Origin: Paenibacillus sp. TCA20
GTDB lineage: Bacteria; Bacillota; Bacilli; Paenibacillales; Paenibacillaceae
Assembly (NCBI RefSeq): GCF_000732325.1
Contig: NZ_BBIW01000001.1
Location: forward strand, 124,001 to 188,000
DNA length: 64,000 nt
Direction of reading: 5' to 3'
In this document: one piece after another, positions 41,996 to 51,357 of the stretch
Position numbering within the stretch: the stretch's first letter is position 1
Layout: each line of letters opens with the position of its first letter
Made by a program: the position numbers and the translations under genes
Notes under the pieces: generated by a model
What the model was told of the DNA's origin: nothing
Database searches by the model: none
What the model saw: the letters and a program-made list of their open reading frames with translations, nothing else

Positions 41996-43018
41996 CTACT
42001 TAGCTTCATTCAGTCTCACAACAGATCTGCCTACAGCTCTGCCTTCGAGAATCCGTGACAAAGTTTGTGGCAGCTCTTCAAGGAAAATTTCGTTTACGCC
42101 TTGGACAAGTGCAGTCTCCGGCTTCCATTCCTTACCCAGCAGTCTCCACAGCTTCAGTCTTCTATCCCGGAGACAGTATACGGAATCAATTCCAACCAGT
42201 GATACACCTCTCAAGATAAACGGAAATACCGTTGATTCAAACGCGTTCCCTCCGGTCATGCCTGATATGGCCACAGCGCCTCCATATTTAACTGATGCGA
42301 GTACAGCATTCAGGGCAGATCCCCCAACCGGATCGATGACGCCGGCGAATCGCTCAGGGGACAATGCACCTTTACCTTTTTGATAAGCGTCCTCTCTTGT
42401 AATCACTTCCTGTGCACCAAGTTGTTGAAGAAGCTGTTCTTCGGCATCCTTCTTCCCTGTACTTGCAATAACATCAAATCCAAGCTGAGCCAAGATGGAG
42501 ATTGCCATCGAACCTACACCACCGCTCGCACCCGCAACGAGAATAGGGCCCATTTCTGTTGTAACCCCCGCTTGCAGCAGTGCCTCCACAGACATGGCCG
42601 CCGTAAATCCTGCCGTACCTATAGACATGGCTTCCTTCGTTGTCAGTCCATCCGGAAGCGGAATTAACCAGTCTGCCGGCAGCTTCGCATAAGGACTATA
42701 ACCACCGTCCTGCTGTACACCCAGCCCATATCCGGTCGCTAATACTTTATCTCCCTGCTTGAAGCGATCATCAGCAGATGATATAACAGTACCTGCAAGA
42801 TCTATCCCAGGAATAATCGGATAAGATCTCACCACTTTTCCATTCTCTGTACTTGCCAAACCATCTTTATAGTTCACACTGGAATACTCCACCTGTATTG
42901 TTACTGCTTCATCCGGCAGCTCTGAAAGAGTCAGCTCCTCAATTCCTGCTCTGAAGCCTTTCTCATCATTGCGCACCATGTAAGCTTTAAACGGAGTGTG
43001 GTTATCTATATTGTTCAT
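41996..43018 (-). CDS. Acrylyl-CoA reductase-like quinone oxidoreductase (YhdH family)
   Basis: 340-aa medium-chain dehydrogenase/reductase without zinc ligands. GroES-like domain at the N-terminus with SSVNYKDGLASTENGKV; the nucleotide-binding AGASGGVGSMAISIL near 155-170 and STGKKDAEEQLLQQLGA are typical of YhdH/AcuI. It would use NADPH to reduce acrylyl-CoA or a related enone. RBS AAGGGGACC upstream. It stands alone between terminators. Confidence 0.88.
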   Translation of the reverse strand: MNNIDNHTPFKAYMVRNDEKGFRAGIEELTLSELPDEAVTIQVEYSSVNYKDGLASTENGKVVRSYPIIPGIDLAGTVISSADDRFKQGDKVLATGYGLGVQQDGGYSPYAKLPADWLIPLPDGLTTKEAMSIGTAGFTAAMSVEALLQAGVTTEMGPILVAGASGGVGSMAISILAQLGFDVIASTGKKDAEEQLLQQLGAQEVITREDAYQKGKGALSPERFAGVIDPVGGSALNAVLASVKYGGAVAISGMTGGNAFESTVFPFILRGVSLVGIDSVYCLRDRRLKLWRLLGKEWKPETALVQGVNEIFLEELPQTLSRILEGRAVGRSVVRLNEAK

Positions 43019-43095
43019 TGCCAGGTCCCCTTCCTAAATTGTCATCCATTAAAAATAGATCAATTTAATCTACTACCCTATATTAGCCGAACGAA

Positions 43096-43143
43096 TCAAA
43101 ACACCTTCCCATACCCTAATATAATCTAGGCTGAGAAGGCGTT
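43096..43143 (-). terminator. Terminator after pncB
   Basis: A 9-bp stem with one mismatch, AACACCTTC (43100-43108) with GAAGGCGTT (43135-43143), and a long loop, followed by TTTTG on the minus strand. It closes the nrtR-pncA-pncB operon. Confidence 0.55.
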
Positions 43144-43163
43144 CTATTAAAATAGATATAGCA

Positions 43164-44609
43164 TTACGACTGTATATATTCCGCCAGCATTTTTTGCTTC
43201 AAATTCCATGCTGCAGGGCTGATATGAACCCGATAAATTTCTGGATTTAATTTTCTTAAATATTCCGGCCAGAACATTTCCTTCTGCTCCTGATGATAAG
43301 CTCTGATCTCCTCCAAGGTTGGGAGCTCGTACACTCGCCGTCCATTTATGAATATAGGTTCAAGCATATTAACCGCATTATACTTTTTCACCTTTTTCTT
43401 AATGTACGGGTGAACCGGATTAAACAGCTCCAGCGCTTGCTGGTCTTTCGGCTGATCATCATCAGGATAGGAAATATAATCTGCGATCGCTTTATTCGTC
43501 TCCGGATCAATTAAACGGTAAACCTCTTTCTTCCCTGGTGTTGTCACCTTTTCGGGATTGGCCGAGATTTTAATGGTTGGCTCCATCTTTCCGTTCATTT
43601 CGCGTTCGACAAGCTTATACACCCCACCTAGGGAAGGCTGATCAGCAGCAGTAATTAATTGAGTCCCCACACCCCACGTATCAATTCTGGCACCCTGTGC
43701 CTTCAAATTGAAGATCGTATGCTCATCCAGGTCATTGGAAGCGACGATTCTAACGTATGGCAGACCTGCATCGTCCAGCATCTTGCGTGCCTGAATGGAC
43801 AGATAAGCCAAATCTCCGCTGTCGAGTCTGATCGCATTCATCTTCTTACCTTGGGCTTCCAGCATTTTGGCCGTAGCGATGGCATGCGGAACACCGCTTC
43901 CCAAGGTATCAAATGTATCAACCAGCAGAGTGACCTGATCAGGCATCACTTTGGCATAGGCGTCAAAAGCCTCCTGCTCTGTCTCAAAGCTCTGCACCCA
44001 GGAGTGTGCATGTGTGCCTGCCGTCGGAATACCGAACTGTTCCCCTGCCAGCATATTGGAGGTCGCATCAAATCCAGCAACATAAGCCGCACGTGCTCCC
44101 CATATCGCTGCGTCGGCCTCCTGAGCACGCCTCGTCCCAAATTCGAGCAGCGCATCATTTCCAGATACTTGCTTGATTCTCGATGCTTTGGTTGCAATCA
44201 GAGTCTGATAATTCATAAAATTCAAAATGGCAGTCTCTACCAGCTGTGTTTCCATAATGTTTCCTTCGACGCGAATCAGCGGCTCATCCGGAAATACCAT
44301 GGCTCCTTCTTTCATGGAATAGATCGTACCCTGGAATGAAAATTGAAGCAGCTCCTCCAAGAAAGCAGGGTCATAATTCTCTTCCTGGCTGGACAAATAT
44401 TTAATATCCTCCATCGTAAAGCGAAGATTGCTAATATAATGCACTATCCGCTCCAGGCCGGCAAACACGGCATACCCGTTCTTAAACGGAAGCTTGCGAA
44501 AATAGGCTTCGAATACCGCTTTGCGCTTGTGTGTCCCATTCACCCAATGAGCGTACATCATATTAATTTGATATTTGTCCGTATGTAAAGCCAGGCTAAT
44601 CGTTTGCAT
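43164..44609 (-). CDS. pncB: Nicotinate phosphoribosyltransferase
   Basis: 481-aa enzyme making nicotinate mononucleotide from nicotinate and PRPP in NAD salvage. Seen: HTDKYQINMMYAHWVNG at the start, FGTRRAQEADAAIW, GTHAHSWVQSF, LVDTFDTLGSG and LDSGDLAYLS motifs of the PncB family; the His of AHSW is the site of autophosphorylation in the family. Last gene of the operon, 52 bases after pncA. Confidence 0.93.
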   Translation of the reverse strand: MQTISLALHTDKYQINMMYAHWVNGTHKRKAVFEAYFRKLPFKNGYAVFAGLERIVHYISNLRFTMEDIKYLSSQEENYDPAFLEELLQFSFQGTIYSMKEGAMVFPDEPLIRVEGNIMETQLVETAILNFMNYQTLIATKASRIKQVSGNDALLEFGTRRAQEADAAIWGARAAYVAGFDATSNMLAGEQFGIPTAGTHAHSWVQSFETEQEAFDAYAKVMPDQVTLLVDTFDTLGSGVPHAIATAKMLEAQGKKMNAIRLDSGDLAYLSIQARKMLDDAGLPYVRIVASNDLDEHTIFNLKAQGARIDTWGVGTQLITAADQPSLGGVYKLVEREMNGKMEPTIKISANPEKVTTPGKKEVYRLIDPETNKAIADYISYPDDDQPKDQQALELFNPVHPYIKKKVKKYNAVNMLEPIFINGRRVYELPTLEEIRAYHQEQKEMFWPEYLRKLNPEIYRVHISPAAWNLKQKMLAEYIQS

Positions 44610-44661
44610 CTAACTCATCCTCTCAAGGCCGATAAAAAAAAGCCAAAACAAATTCATATGG

Positions 44662-45234
44662 TTAGAGGTTTGTGTCCTCTTTATTGTTAAATGTGAATAC
44701 ATCAGCCCCGAGGCTGCCTTTGAAATGACCCAGCGCCCAAACATGTCCTGCCTCATTAAAGCTAGCTACTGCATCATCGTATATCGTAATCGAAAAGCCT
44801 TTGTTGTAGGCGTCTACTGCTGTATGAAGCACACAAATATCGGTGCACACCCCAATCAAGTGAACCTCTGTAATACCACGCTCGCGCAGCTTCAGTTCAA
44901 GATCGGTACCGACAAATGCACTGTATCTTGTCTTGTCCATCCAATAGATCGAGCTCTTGTTCGCTTCATAGACCGCCGCAAGCTCTCCATAGAGTTGTCT
45001 TCCTTCTGTATCCCGCAAGTTATGAGGGGGAAACAGCTTCGTCTCCGGATGGTAAGGATCATTCTCTTCATGCAGATCAACAGCCATTACAACCAGGTCT
45101 TGATTCTGTATAAATTGTTTCGTTATTTGCACAACAGCTTGTTCAATCGCAATCCCGGGTTCTCCAACAGGAAGCTTCCCATCCACAAAATCCTTCGTAT
45201 AATCAATAACGATCAGAGCTCTCACATTCTTCAC
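44662..45234 (-). CDS. pncA: Nicotinamidase / cysteine hydrolase
   Basis: 190-aa isochorismatase-fold hydrolase. Catalytic triad candidates: Asp11 (VIDYTKDF), Lys in DKTRYSAF near 100, and Cys in GVCTDICVLHTA near 135. It deamidates nicotinamide to nicotinate, the substrate of the next gene, pncB. It lies 11 bases after the nrtR-like gene. The sequence alone cannot exclude another amide substrate, but the operon makes nicotinamide most likely. Confidence 0.9.
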   Translation of the reverse strand: MKNVRALIVIDYTKDFVDGKLPVGEPGIAIEQAVVQITKQFIQNQDLVVMAVDLHEENDPYHPETKLFPPHNLRDTEGRQLYGELAAVYEANKSSIYWMDKTRYSAFVGTDLELKLRERGITEVHLIGVCTDICVLHTAVDAYNKGFSITIYDDAVASFNEAGHVWALGHFKGSLGADVFTFNNKEDTNL

Positions 45235-45245
45235 TCCTTAGATAA

Positions 45246-46046
45246 TCAAGTATAAATAGATAATCTCGGCACAAGTTCTGTGAAGCGGTACAGCTGTGCT
45301 GGGCGCTGAGAATATTGATTAGAACTGACCGGGTTTCCTTCTTCATCCCTGACATCTTCAATTATCCCCTGACGGCTTCGAGTTGATGTAATTTTACGAA
45401 TAAAATTAGGCTCTTCAAAATCGGGTACTACGCTTTGGATAACCTGATATAGTTCGCTTAATGTGAAGTGCTGGGGCAGAAACTGTCTGGCGATCGTCGT
45501 TTGCAGCATTTGCTGCTGAATTCTTTTGTAGGCATCTTCAATAATCGTTCTATGATCAAATCCGAGCTCCAATTCATTTAACGCTTCCCGAATCGTAAAT
45601 AAGCCAACATCCTCTGCATCATCTGCCGCTTGTCTATGCTCCAGCATCCATTCCTCAACAAGCGCAAAAAAAGCATGGGAGATGATCCACCCACGCGGAT
45701 CCCGGCCCGGCTGGCTGTATACACCCAAATACTCGAGGTGACCGCCATCGACCCCGGTTTCTTCCATCAGCTCTCGCTTGGCAGCATCATAAATTGATTC
45801 GTTCTCCTGGCAAAAACCACCCGGCAAAGCCCACTTACCTGCGAAAGGCCAAGATTTACGCTTAATCAGCATTACTTTCAATTCACGGATGGGTAATGTC
45901 TTGGTTACAGTCTTGCGTTCTCGCTTCGTAAGGGTAAACATCACAATATCTGCTGGTACACCATCCGGTGTGCGATATTTCTTCTTCTGACCAGCGGGTA
46001 CGGATCGATCTTCGTCATGTTCTATCTGATATCGTTCTTCATTCAT
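45246..46046 (-). CDS. nrtR: Nudix/winged-helix regulator, NrtR-like
   Basis: 266 aa. Residues 30-165 are a Nudix domain with a complete box (GFCQENE then RELMEETGV) and the ADP-ribose pyrophosphatase-type MLIKRKSWPFAGKWALPGG. The C-terminal 90 residues (FTLSELYQVIQSVV, FIRKITSTR, RPAQLYRF) are the winged-helix domain of NrtR regulators. NrtR represses NAD genes and is released by ADP-ribose. Here it heads nrtR-pncA-pncB, and a palindrome lies between its -35 and -10 boxes, so autoregulation is likely. The intact Nudix box means some hydrolase activity is possible. Confidence 0.85.
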   Translation of the reverse strand: MNEERYQIEHDEDRSVPAGQKKKYRTPDGVPADIVMFTLTKRERKTVTKTLPIRELKVMLIKRKSWPFAGKWALPGGFCQENESIYDAAKRELMEETGVDGGHLEYLGVYSQPGRDPRGWIISHAFFALVEEWMLEHRQAADDAEDVGLFTIREALNELELGFDHRTIIEDAYKRIQQQMLQTTIARQFLPQHFTLSELYQVIQSVVPDFEEPNFIRKITSTRSRQGIIEDVRDEEGNPVSSNQYSQRPAQLYRFTELVPRLSIYT

Positions 46047-46080
46047 GGATTATCACCGCTATGATTTCATTTTGATATTT

Positions 46081-46110
46081 TCATTATGACATCATGATAC
46101 TGTTTGTCAA
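46081..46110 (-). promoter_or_regulatory. Promoter of nrtR-pncA-pncB with palindromic operator
   Basis: Minus-strand -35 TTGACA (46105-46110) and -10 CATAAT (46083-46088), spacing 16. A 17-bp near-palindrome, TCATGATGTCATAATGA (46081-46097, minus strand; 14 of its 16 arm positions pair), covers the -10 and most of the spacer. A repressor bound there would block RNA polymerase. Confidence 0.65.
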
Positions 46111-46155
46111 CCTTACCCAGAAGCTATTGCGATATAGATTTACATGCTGATCATT

Positions 46156-46560
46156 CTATTTCTTAGGGATAACTAAACGGAAAGAGGCGGTTGCCATACA
46201 CCCGATCACTCCATCGGCATTTCTCACTTCTGCAGTAGTGGTCAGACTCCTACCTGCTTCATGAATAACTTTAGCTGTCACGATTAATTCCCCTTCTCGC
46301 ATTGGAGCAAGATAGTGAACATTTAGGTTGGTTGTGACACAGTGATCCAGCTGCTTGGCATGAACGGCAGCCATTCCCATCGCTTGATCCATTAATGAGG
46401 ATAATACTCCGCCGTGGATGATTCCCATTGAATTCGTATGCTTCTTTCCTGCCGTTACCGCTATTGTAATTTCATCCTCTGTTACACCGATGAGCCTGCA
46501 CCCGAGTAGTCCCCAAAAGCGTTCATCAGCATCCTTGATCATTTCTTCTACCATATTCAT
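46156..46560 (-). CDS. PaaI-like hotdog thioesterase
   Basis: 134-aa hotdog-fold acyl-CoA thioesterase. The central helix motif NSMGIIHGGVLSSLMDQAMGMAA near residues 45-65 is the family active site, with HGG and the Asp of LMDQA in the usual places. It cleaves acyl-CoA in the PaaI/YuxO group; substrate unknown. Own ribosome binding site (GGGGGGACATCT). Not co-directional with a recognisable pathway. Confidence 0.85.
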   Translation of the reverse strand: MNMVEEMIKDADERFWGLLGCRLIGVTEDEITIAVTAGKKHTNSMGIIHGGVLSSLMDQAMGMAAVHAKQLDHCVTTNLNVHYLAPMREGELIVTAKVIHEAGRSLTTTAEVRNADGVIGCMATASFRLVIPKK

Positions 46561-46660
46561 AGATGTCCCCCCTAGATGTAAAATTATAATTCCCTGAATT
46601 CATTTCATAATACTACTATTTAATGATGGATTGGTTCCCTGTGGTACTTGTGATCACACT

Positions 46661-46695
46661 AAAAAGAGCGCGGAAATGTTTAAATTCCGCACTCT
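46661..46695 (-). terminator. Terminator of the miaB-ymcA operon
   Basis: Minus-strand AGAGTGCGGAA with TTCCGCGCTCT (one mismatch), 9-base loop, followed by TTTTT. It begins six bases after the ymcA stop. Confidence 0.85.
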
Positions 46696-46700
46696 TGTCT

Positions 46701-47150
46701 TTAGTCACATCTTGACGGAGGAGCCTCCGCACCCGTCTCGACATTTACTTTCTCCGACACGGTATCATGTATTACTGAAATGACAAGCTGCAGCAAATAA
46801 TTGATATCACTCTGACTTTGCTGAAATTCCGTTACCAGAGGAATATTGTCAATTTGGTCCTGAAGCTCCTCGATTTCTCGTTCAATTTTTTCAACCATTT
46901 CTTTATTTTGAAACGATTCGAACGCGACGATTTCCTTTTGCTTTTTCTTCATCTTCTGAATCAGACCTTGAACCCGTTCATGCTCACGAATCTTAAGTTC
47001 CGCCTGTTTAAAGTGCTGTACTTCTTCGCTAGTGCCGATCAAATCGGCCAGTTCTTTTGCCTTTACCATAATATCATCGCGTATAATGAGATCTCGCGCA
47101 TTAAATGAAGGCATACCATATTGATTGACTTTTACACTATCCTCTGCCAT
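46701..47150 (-). CDS. ymcA: YlbF/YmcA-family protein (RicA-like)
   Basis: 149 aa from ATG 47150 (GGAGCGATCATTC upstream). Helical Com_YlbF domain: DDIMVKAKELADLIGTSEEVQHFKQAE, QGLIQKMKKKQKEIVAFE and a coiled coil EKIEREIEELQDQI. YmcA (RicA) forms a complex with YlbF and YaaT in Bacillus that promotes mRNA maturation by RNase Y and biofilm and sporulation control. The RNase Y gene lies 6 kb away in this window. It is 67 bases downstream of miaB, as in B. subtilis. The start within miaB's end (47291) is not supported. Confidence 0.88.
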   Translation of the reverse strand: MAEDSVKVNQYGMPSFNARDLIIRDDIMVKAKELADLIGTSEEVQHFKQAELKIREHERVQGLIQKMKKKQKEIVAFESFQNKEMVEKIEREIEELQDQIDNIPLVTEFQQSQSDINYLLQLVISVIHDTVSEKVNVETGAEAPPSRCD

Positions 47151-47217
47151 GAATGATCGCTCCATTCTTGATTTGAATTTCTCACCCTGCAATGTCATGC
47201 TGTCTGTTGGTGTGTGG

Positions 47218-48771
47218 TTACTGGTTCGCTGCTTGAGGCAGAGACACGAGTTCACCTTTAATATACCATGATTTAGCGTCTGTAATTTCAACCTGTACGA
47301 AGGTACCGATCAAATCCTTGGATCCTTCGAAGTGAACCAGCTTGTTGCCTCGTGTACGCCCTGAGAGCACGGCTTCATTGTTCTTACTCTCACCCTCAAC
47401 CAGAACCTCGACGACTTGTCCCTTCATCCGCTCGTGGGCCTCATAGCTGTACTCCTGAACCGCTTTGTTCAGACGCTGCAGCCGTTCCTTCTTAACCTCC
47501 ATCGGAACATTGTCTTCCATGACTGCCGCAGGTGTTCCCTCACGTGGAGAATAAATGAAGGTATAGGCAAAATCATATCCAACTTCACGAACGAGTGACA
47601 GCGTTTCTTCGAATTGCTCATCCGTCTCGCCCGGGAAGCCCACAATAATATCCGTAGTAAGCACGGCGTTAGGAATCGTTTGTTTAATTTTGCTTGCGAG
47701 CTCCAAATAACGCTCTCTTGTATACTTGCGGCTCATTTTCTTCAGAACTGCCGTACTGCCGGACTGAACCGGCAAATGGATATGTTCTACCAAGTTACCG
47801 CCCTTAGCCAGTACCTCGATCAGATGATCGTCGAAATCACGTGGATGTGAAGTCGTGAATCTGACCCGTGGAATATCAATCTTGCGAATCTCATCCATGA
47901 GATCACCGAAGCCGTACTTGATATCCGTGAAGTCTTTACCGTAAGCGTTCACGTTTTGACCGAGCAGTGTTATCTCCTTGAAGCCTTGACGAGCAAGATC
48001 CCGAACTTCAGCTATAACATCCTCCGGACGGCGGCTCCGCTCCTTACCACGCGTAAATGGTACGATACAGTATGTACAGAATTTGTCACAGCCGTACATA
48101 ATGTTGACCCATGCCCGCATCCCTTGACGTTTCTTCGGCATGTTCTCAATAATATCGCCTTCTTTGGACCAGACTTCTACCACCATCTCTTTACTGAAGA
48201 AGGCTTCATTAATAAGGTGAGGCAGTCTGTGAATATTATGAGTACCAAAGATCATGTCTACGAAACCATGCTTTTGGAGAATTCGATTGACTACAGTTTC
48301 CTCCTGAGACATACAGCCGCAAACGCCGAGCAGAAGGTCCGGTTTCTCCGTCTTCAAATGCTTCAAATGACCAAGCTCTCCGAACACTTTATCTTCTGCA
48401 TTCTCACGAATGGCACAGGTATTGAGCAGAATAATATCCGCCTCTTTGCGATCCTCTGTTGGCTGGTAGCCCATTTCCTCCAGAATACCCTTGATCGTTT
48501 CTGAGTCGTGCTCATTCATTTGACAGCCATAGGTATATACAAGATAATGCTTCCCTTTGCCGATCGTTCTCATCTCTTCGGGAACTGCGCTCTCATAAAT
48601 GACCTGAATGTCTTCCTTACCCCGTTGCTTCTCACGTCTATGGTCAGGCTCCGAAATGATATTGATCTCCCGTCCACGAATCCGGATTTTCTTGCCAAAC
48701 TCATCTTCCGAAATGACTTTCGCATCCGAAAAATCAAAATATTTGGAGTAATCTTTCTTCTCTTTCGCCAT
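47218..48771 (-). CDS. miaB: tRNA-2-methylthio-N6-dimethylallyladenosine synthase
   Basis: 517-aa radical SAM methylthiotransferase. UPF0004 domain with [11 protein letters not shown] and [10 protein letters not shown] cysteines, radical SAM CxxxCxxC in [20 protein letters not shown], and a C-terminal TRAM domain ([15 protein letters not shown]). It modifies A37 of tRNAs that read UNN codons. Start at 48771 after AAGGAGTG; the frame open to 48861 lacks support. A -10 TATAAT lies at 48870-48875. Confidence 0.95.
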   Translation of the reverse strand: MAKEKKDYSKYFDFSDAKVISEDEFGKKIRIRGREINIISEPDHRREKQRGKEDIQVIYESAVPEEMRTIGKGKHYLVYTYGCQMNEHDSETIKGILEEMGYQPTEDRKEADIILLNTCAIRENAEDKVFGELGHLKHLKTEKPDLLLGVCGCMSQEETVVNRILQKHGFVDMIFGTHNIHRLPHLINEAFFSKEMVVEVWSKEGDIIENMPKKRQGMRAWVNIMYGCDKFCTYCIVPFTRGKERSRRPEDVIAEVRDLARQGFKEITLLGQNVNAYGKDFTDIKYGFGDLMDEIRKIDIPRVRFTTSHPRDFDDHLIEVLAKGGNLVEHIHLPVQSGSTAVLKKMSRKYTRERYLELASKIKQTIPNAVLTTDIIVGFPGETDEQFEETLSLVREVGYDFAYTFIYSPREGTPAAVMEDNVPMEVKKERLQRLNKAVQEYSYEAHERMKGQVVEVLVEGESKNNEAVLSGRTRGNKLVHFEGSKDLIGTFVQVEITDAKSWYIKGELVSLPQAANQ

Positions 48772-48946
48772 GGTCACACGGTCACTCCTTACGCTGAATC
48801 TATTCACAATGATAAGCATCAATGATTGAAACACAAGTGCCTCCGCTAACAAAAAAGGCATTACACCAAATTATAACATGCTTTATTCTGCATATCCACA
48901 ATCCTTCTCTTAAGGTGTTGTATAATCGGTTCAATCTTATAAGAAA

Positions 48947-48994
48947 ATGAGGGTTGTCCCTTTGGTAAAAAGCTCCAAAGTGAACAACCCTCAT
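48947..48994 (-). terminator. Terminator of pduL
   Basis: Minus-strand long stem, outer ATGAGGGTTGT/ACAACCCTCAT plus inner CTTTGG/CCAAAG, followed by TTTCTT. It lies 22 bases after the pduL stop. Confidence 0.88.
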
Positions 48995-49016
48995 AGGACC
49001 ATCGTTTAATTAACTA

Positions 49017-49589
49017 TTAGTCGATAATTTCAGCTACGTCGCCAGTTTTAGCTCCAGAGGCATTCGCCTCATCGGTATCAATGTGCATATCCAGTGCGAA
49101 GGAATCAGATACACGGGCGATGACATTTTCAAGTACCAAACCGCGTTCGCCACCGAGACGAACCTTCAGCATTTCTTTGTCTCTAATATTCCATTTCTCT
49201 GCATCGGAAGTATGGAAATGAATGTGTCTGGCCGCAACAATTACGCCCTCTTCAAGGGTAACCTCGCCTGCCGGTCCTTTCAATGTCACTCCAGGTGTTC
49301 CATCAATGGAGCCTGATTCACGAACAGGTGCTTTAATACCGATCGCAAAGGAATCTGTGCGGGAAATCTCAAGCTGGCTCGCAGGACGAGCCGGTCCAAG
49401 AATACGCACTTTATCGAATTGACCTTTTGTGCCGATTACGGCAACAGTCTCATTTGCAGCAAATTGTCCAGGTTGGGACAACGGTTTAAATTCAGTCAAT
49501 TGGTATCCAGCGCCAAACAGCACCTCAACGTGCTCTTGCGTCAAATGGATGTGGCGTGCTGATACGCCTACAGGTACAGTTTTACTCAT
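49017..49589 (-). CDS. pduL: Phosphotransacylase PduL-like
   Basis: 190 aa from ATG 49589. PTA_PduL duplication: SARHIHLTQEHVEVLFG in the first half and AARHIHFHTSDAEKW in the second, each with the His residues that bind the two zinc ions. It converts acetyl-CoA and phosphate to acetyl phosphate, or propionyl equivalents. No encapsulation peptide and no microcompartment genes are present, so it is the free-standing form. Single gene with its own terminator. Confidence 0.92.
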   Translation of the reverse strand: MSKTVPVGVSARHIHLTQEHVEVLFGAGYQLTEFKPLSQPGQFAANETVAVIGTKGQFDKVRILGPARPASQLEISRTDSFAIGIKAPVRESGSIDGTPGVTLKGPAGEVTLEEGVIVAARHIHFHTSDAEKWNIRDKEMLKVRLGGERGLVLENVIARVSDSFALDMHIDTDEANASGAKTGDVAEIID

Positions 49590-49698
49590 GTTTACTAACA
49601 CTCCTTGTCTCTCTATCTGTAATACTCCATCCATTATTATACCCATATTAAGAACAAAATGAAAAGCCATCCCGACATTTCGGATGACTTTAATCGCT

Positions 49699-50655
49699 TC
49701 AACGCTCCTTGGACTTCAAGTTTTCCTCCATAAATGACAAAATATTGTCATACATGAAGCCTCGAACGACGGATTCGGGATAGTGCTTCAGAAGCGTGTT
49801 TACGAGTTCAGGATATGTTCCTGGATGCTCCAGTCCCTGTATCCACTCATGAATTCCATCAAAATCCGATCCAAACATCAAATGCTTCTCTCCTCCAAGC
49901 TCACAGACTCGTTCAATATGCTTCAATAGATCTGAGATCTTCACAGGTCCCTTCTCCTTGACGAACCATGGAACGAACGTCATTCCAATTCTTCCATTCA
50001 AAGCGACGACAGCCCGAATCTGATCGTTGGTCAAATTTCTCGGATGCGGGCAAACACTTCGTGCATTGGAATGTGACGCGATAAAAGGCTGGGCGGATGT
50101 ATCAGCTAGCTCCCAAAATCCAGCTTCGGACAAATGGGATACATCCATCAGCATGCCAATCTCATTACATCTGTGAAGGAGGGATCTGCCTTTGTTCGTA
50201 AAACCTCCATTTCTCGCTTCGAGGATGCCGTCTGCTGCCCAATTGGCATGATTCCATGTAATACCGACAAACCGAACACCTAGCCGGTAGCACAGCTCCA
50301 AATAATAAAGATTGCCTTCCAGCCCATCGACACCTTCAAGCGATAGAAGCCCCCATTGTCCGCCTCTCATGTTGTTGAGATGTTTCCGAAGAAATGAAAT
50401 GTCTTCTTTGGACTGCACCAGCTTCAAGCCGAGCTGATTGTAAATCTCGATCTGCTTCATAATATGCTCAAATCGAAGACTCCCCAGCTTCTCAGATAGA
50501 TATATAGCAAAGGTTTGAAGCATGACATTGCCTTCTTCGAGTCGCTGCTGAGTTACATCAAGGCCGGGACCTTTTAAGAACTGAAGCTCTGCATTCATTT
50601 GGATTTTGCTGAGCACGTCGCAATGCATGTCAACCACAGGTATTGTATTCACCAT
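49699..50655 (-). CDS. Membrane dipeptidase-like peptidase M19
   Basis: 318-aa amidohydrolase-fold dipeptidase. VVDMHCDVL (HxD zinc ligands), EGVDGLEG, DVSHLSEAGF and SHSNARSVCPHPRNLTND are the conserved M19 blocks, with GSDFDGI near the end. No signal peptide, so cytosolic. ATG at 50655 after CAAGGAGAG. It may cleave dipeptides containing D-amino acids or be a degradative dipeptidase; unclear from sequence. Confidence 0.9.
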   Translation of the reverse strand: MVNTIPVVDMHCDVLSKIQMNAELQFLKGPGLDVTQQRLEEGNVMLQTFAIYLSEKLGSLRFEHIMKQIEIYNQLGLKLVQSKEDISFLRKHLNNMRGGQWGLLSLEGVDGLEGNLYYLELCYRLGVRFVGITWNHANWAADGILEARNGGFTNKGRSLLHRCNEIGMLMDVSHLSEAGFWELADTSAQPFIASHSNARSVCPHPRNLTNDQIRAVVALNGRIGMTFVPWFVKEKGPVKISDLLKHIERVCELGGEKHLMFGSDFDGIHEWIQGLEHPGTYPELVNTLLKHYPESVVRGFMYDNILSFMEENLKSKER

Positions 50656-50766
50656 GACCGTCTCTCCTTGATCGGGATTAAACACTTCCTATCTATATAT
50701 GCAATTTAGAAGTGTAACCAACCTATATATTTCTTCTTGAGCTATCCATCGTGCTGCAAGCAATGC

Positions 50767-50800
50767 AAAAAAGCCTGTTTGCAACGATGGCAAACAGGCT
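50767..50800 (-). terminator. Terminator of spoVS
   Basis: Perfect 11-bp stem AGCCTGTTTGC/GCAAACAGGCT with a 7-base loop, followed by T6 on the minus strand. Confidence 0.9.
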
Positions 50801-50825
50801 TTAAGACGAGTAAGGAATCAGCATG

Positions 50826-51086
50826 CTATCTCGGCTCAACAATTAGTTTGATGGCTGTTCGATCCTCCCCATCAATGACGATGTCCGTGAAGGCAGGAAT
50901 ACAGATCAGATCAACTCCGCTCGGTGCCACGAATCCCCGGGCAATGGCAACTGCTTTTATCGCTTGATTAAGAGCTCCCGCTCCAATCGCCTGTAACTCA
51001 GCATTTCCTCTTTCTCTGAGAACACCGGCTAATGCACCTGCGACTGAATTCGGATTGGACTTGGCTGAAACTTTTAATACTTCCAT
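50826..51086 (-). CDS. spoVS: Stage V sporulation protein S
   Basis: 86-aa SpoVS, an Alba-like fold protein. The sequence runs MEVLKVSAKSNPNSVAGALAG with the conserved GAGALNQAIKAVAIARGFVAPSGVDLICIPAF core. In B. subtilis it is needed for stage V sporulation and its absence affects spore coat and septum steps; it also has been linked to Spo0A-phase control. RBS GGGGAGGTACTTATC. It is 271 bases downstream of ymdB and likely has its own sigma-H-type promoter. Confidence 0.95.
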   Translation of the reverse strand: MEVLKVSAKSNPNSVAGALAGVLRERGNAELQAIGAGALNQAIKAVAIARGFVAPSGVDLICIPAFTDIVIDGEDRTAIKLIVEPR

Positions 51087-51259
51087 GATAAGTACCTCCC
51101 CTGGGAATAGGATGATGGAATGTTTTCAAATGCATGGTCCAACAAACATGTGACAAATGCAGCAACTTGAACAGCTTGATCCACGTTCCTTTTTGTTAGC
51201 ACGGAAGTCCGTTTCGATACATCGGTGAGATCTTTTTCTTGAACAGACTCTAATAAATG

Positions 51260-51288
51260 TTATTCGCGAGATACAAAAAAATTCCTTC
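51260..51288 (-). promoter_or_regulatory. Candidate sigma-H promoter of spoVS
   Basis: Minus strand: GAAGGAATT (51280-51288) and GAAT (51262-51265), matching the sigma-H -35 AGGAWWW and -10 GAAT elements with about 14 bases between. B. subtilis spoVS is sigma-H-dependent. The start of transcription would be near 51253, leaving a long untranslated leader of about 165 bases. Confidence 0.45.
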
Positions 51289-51357
51289 TTTTTTACAGCC
51301 TCATCTGTGCTTGCAATGGATGGTGAATACGAAGGCCCACCTTGCTATGAGCAGCCT

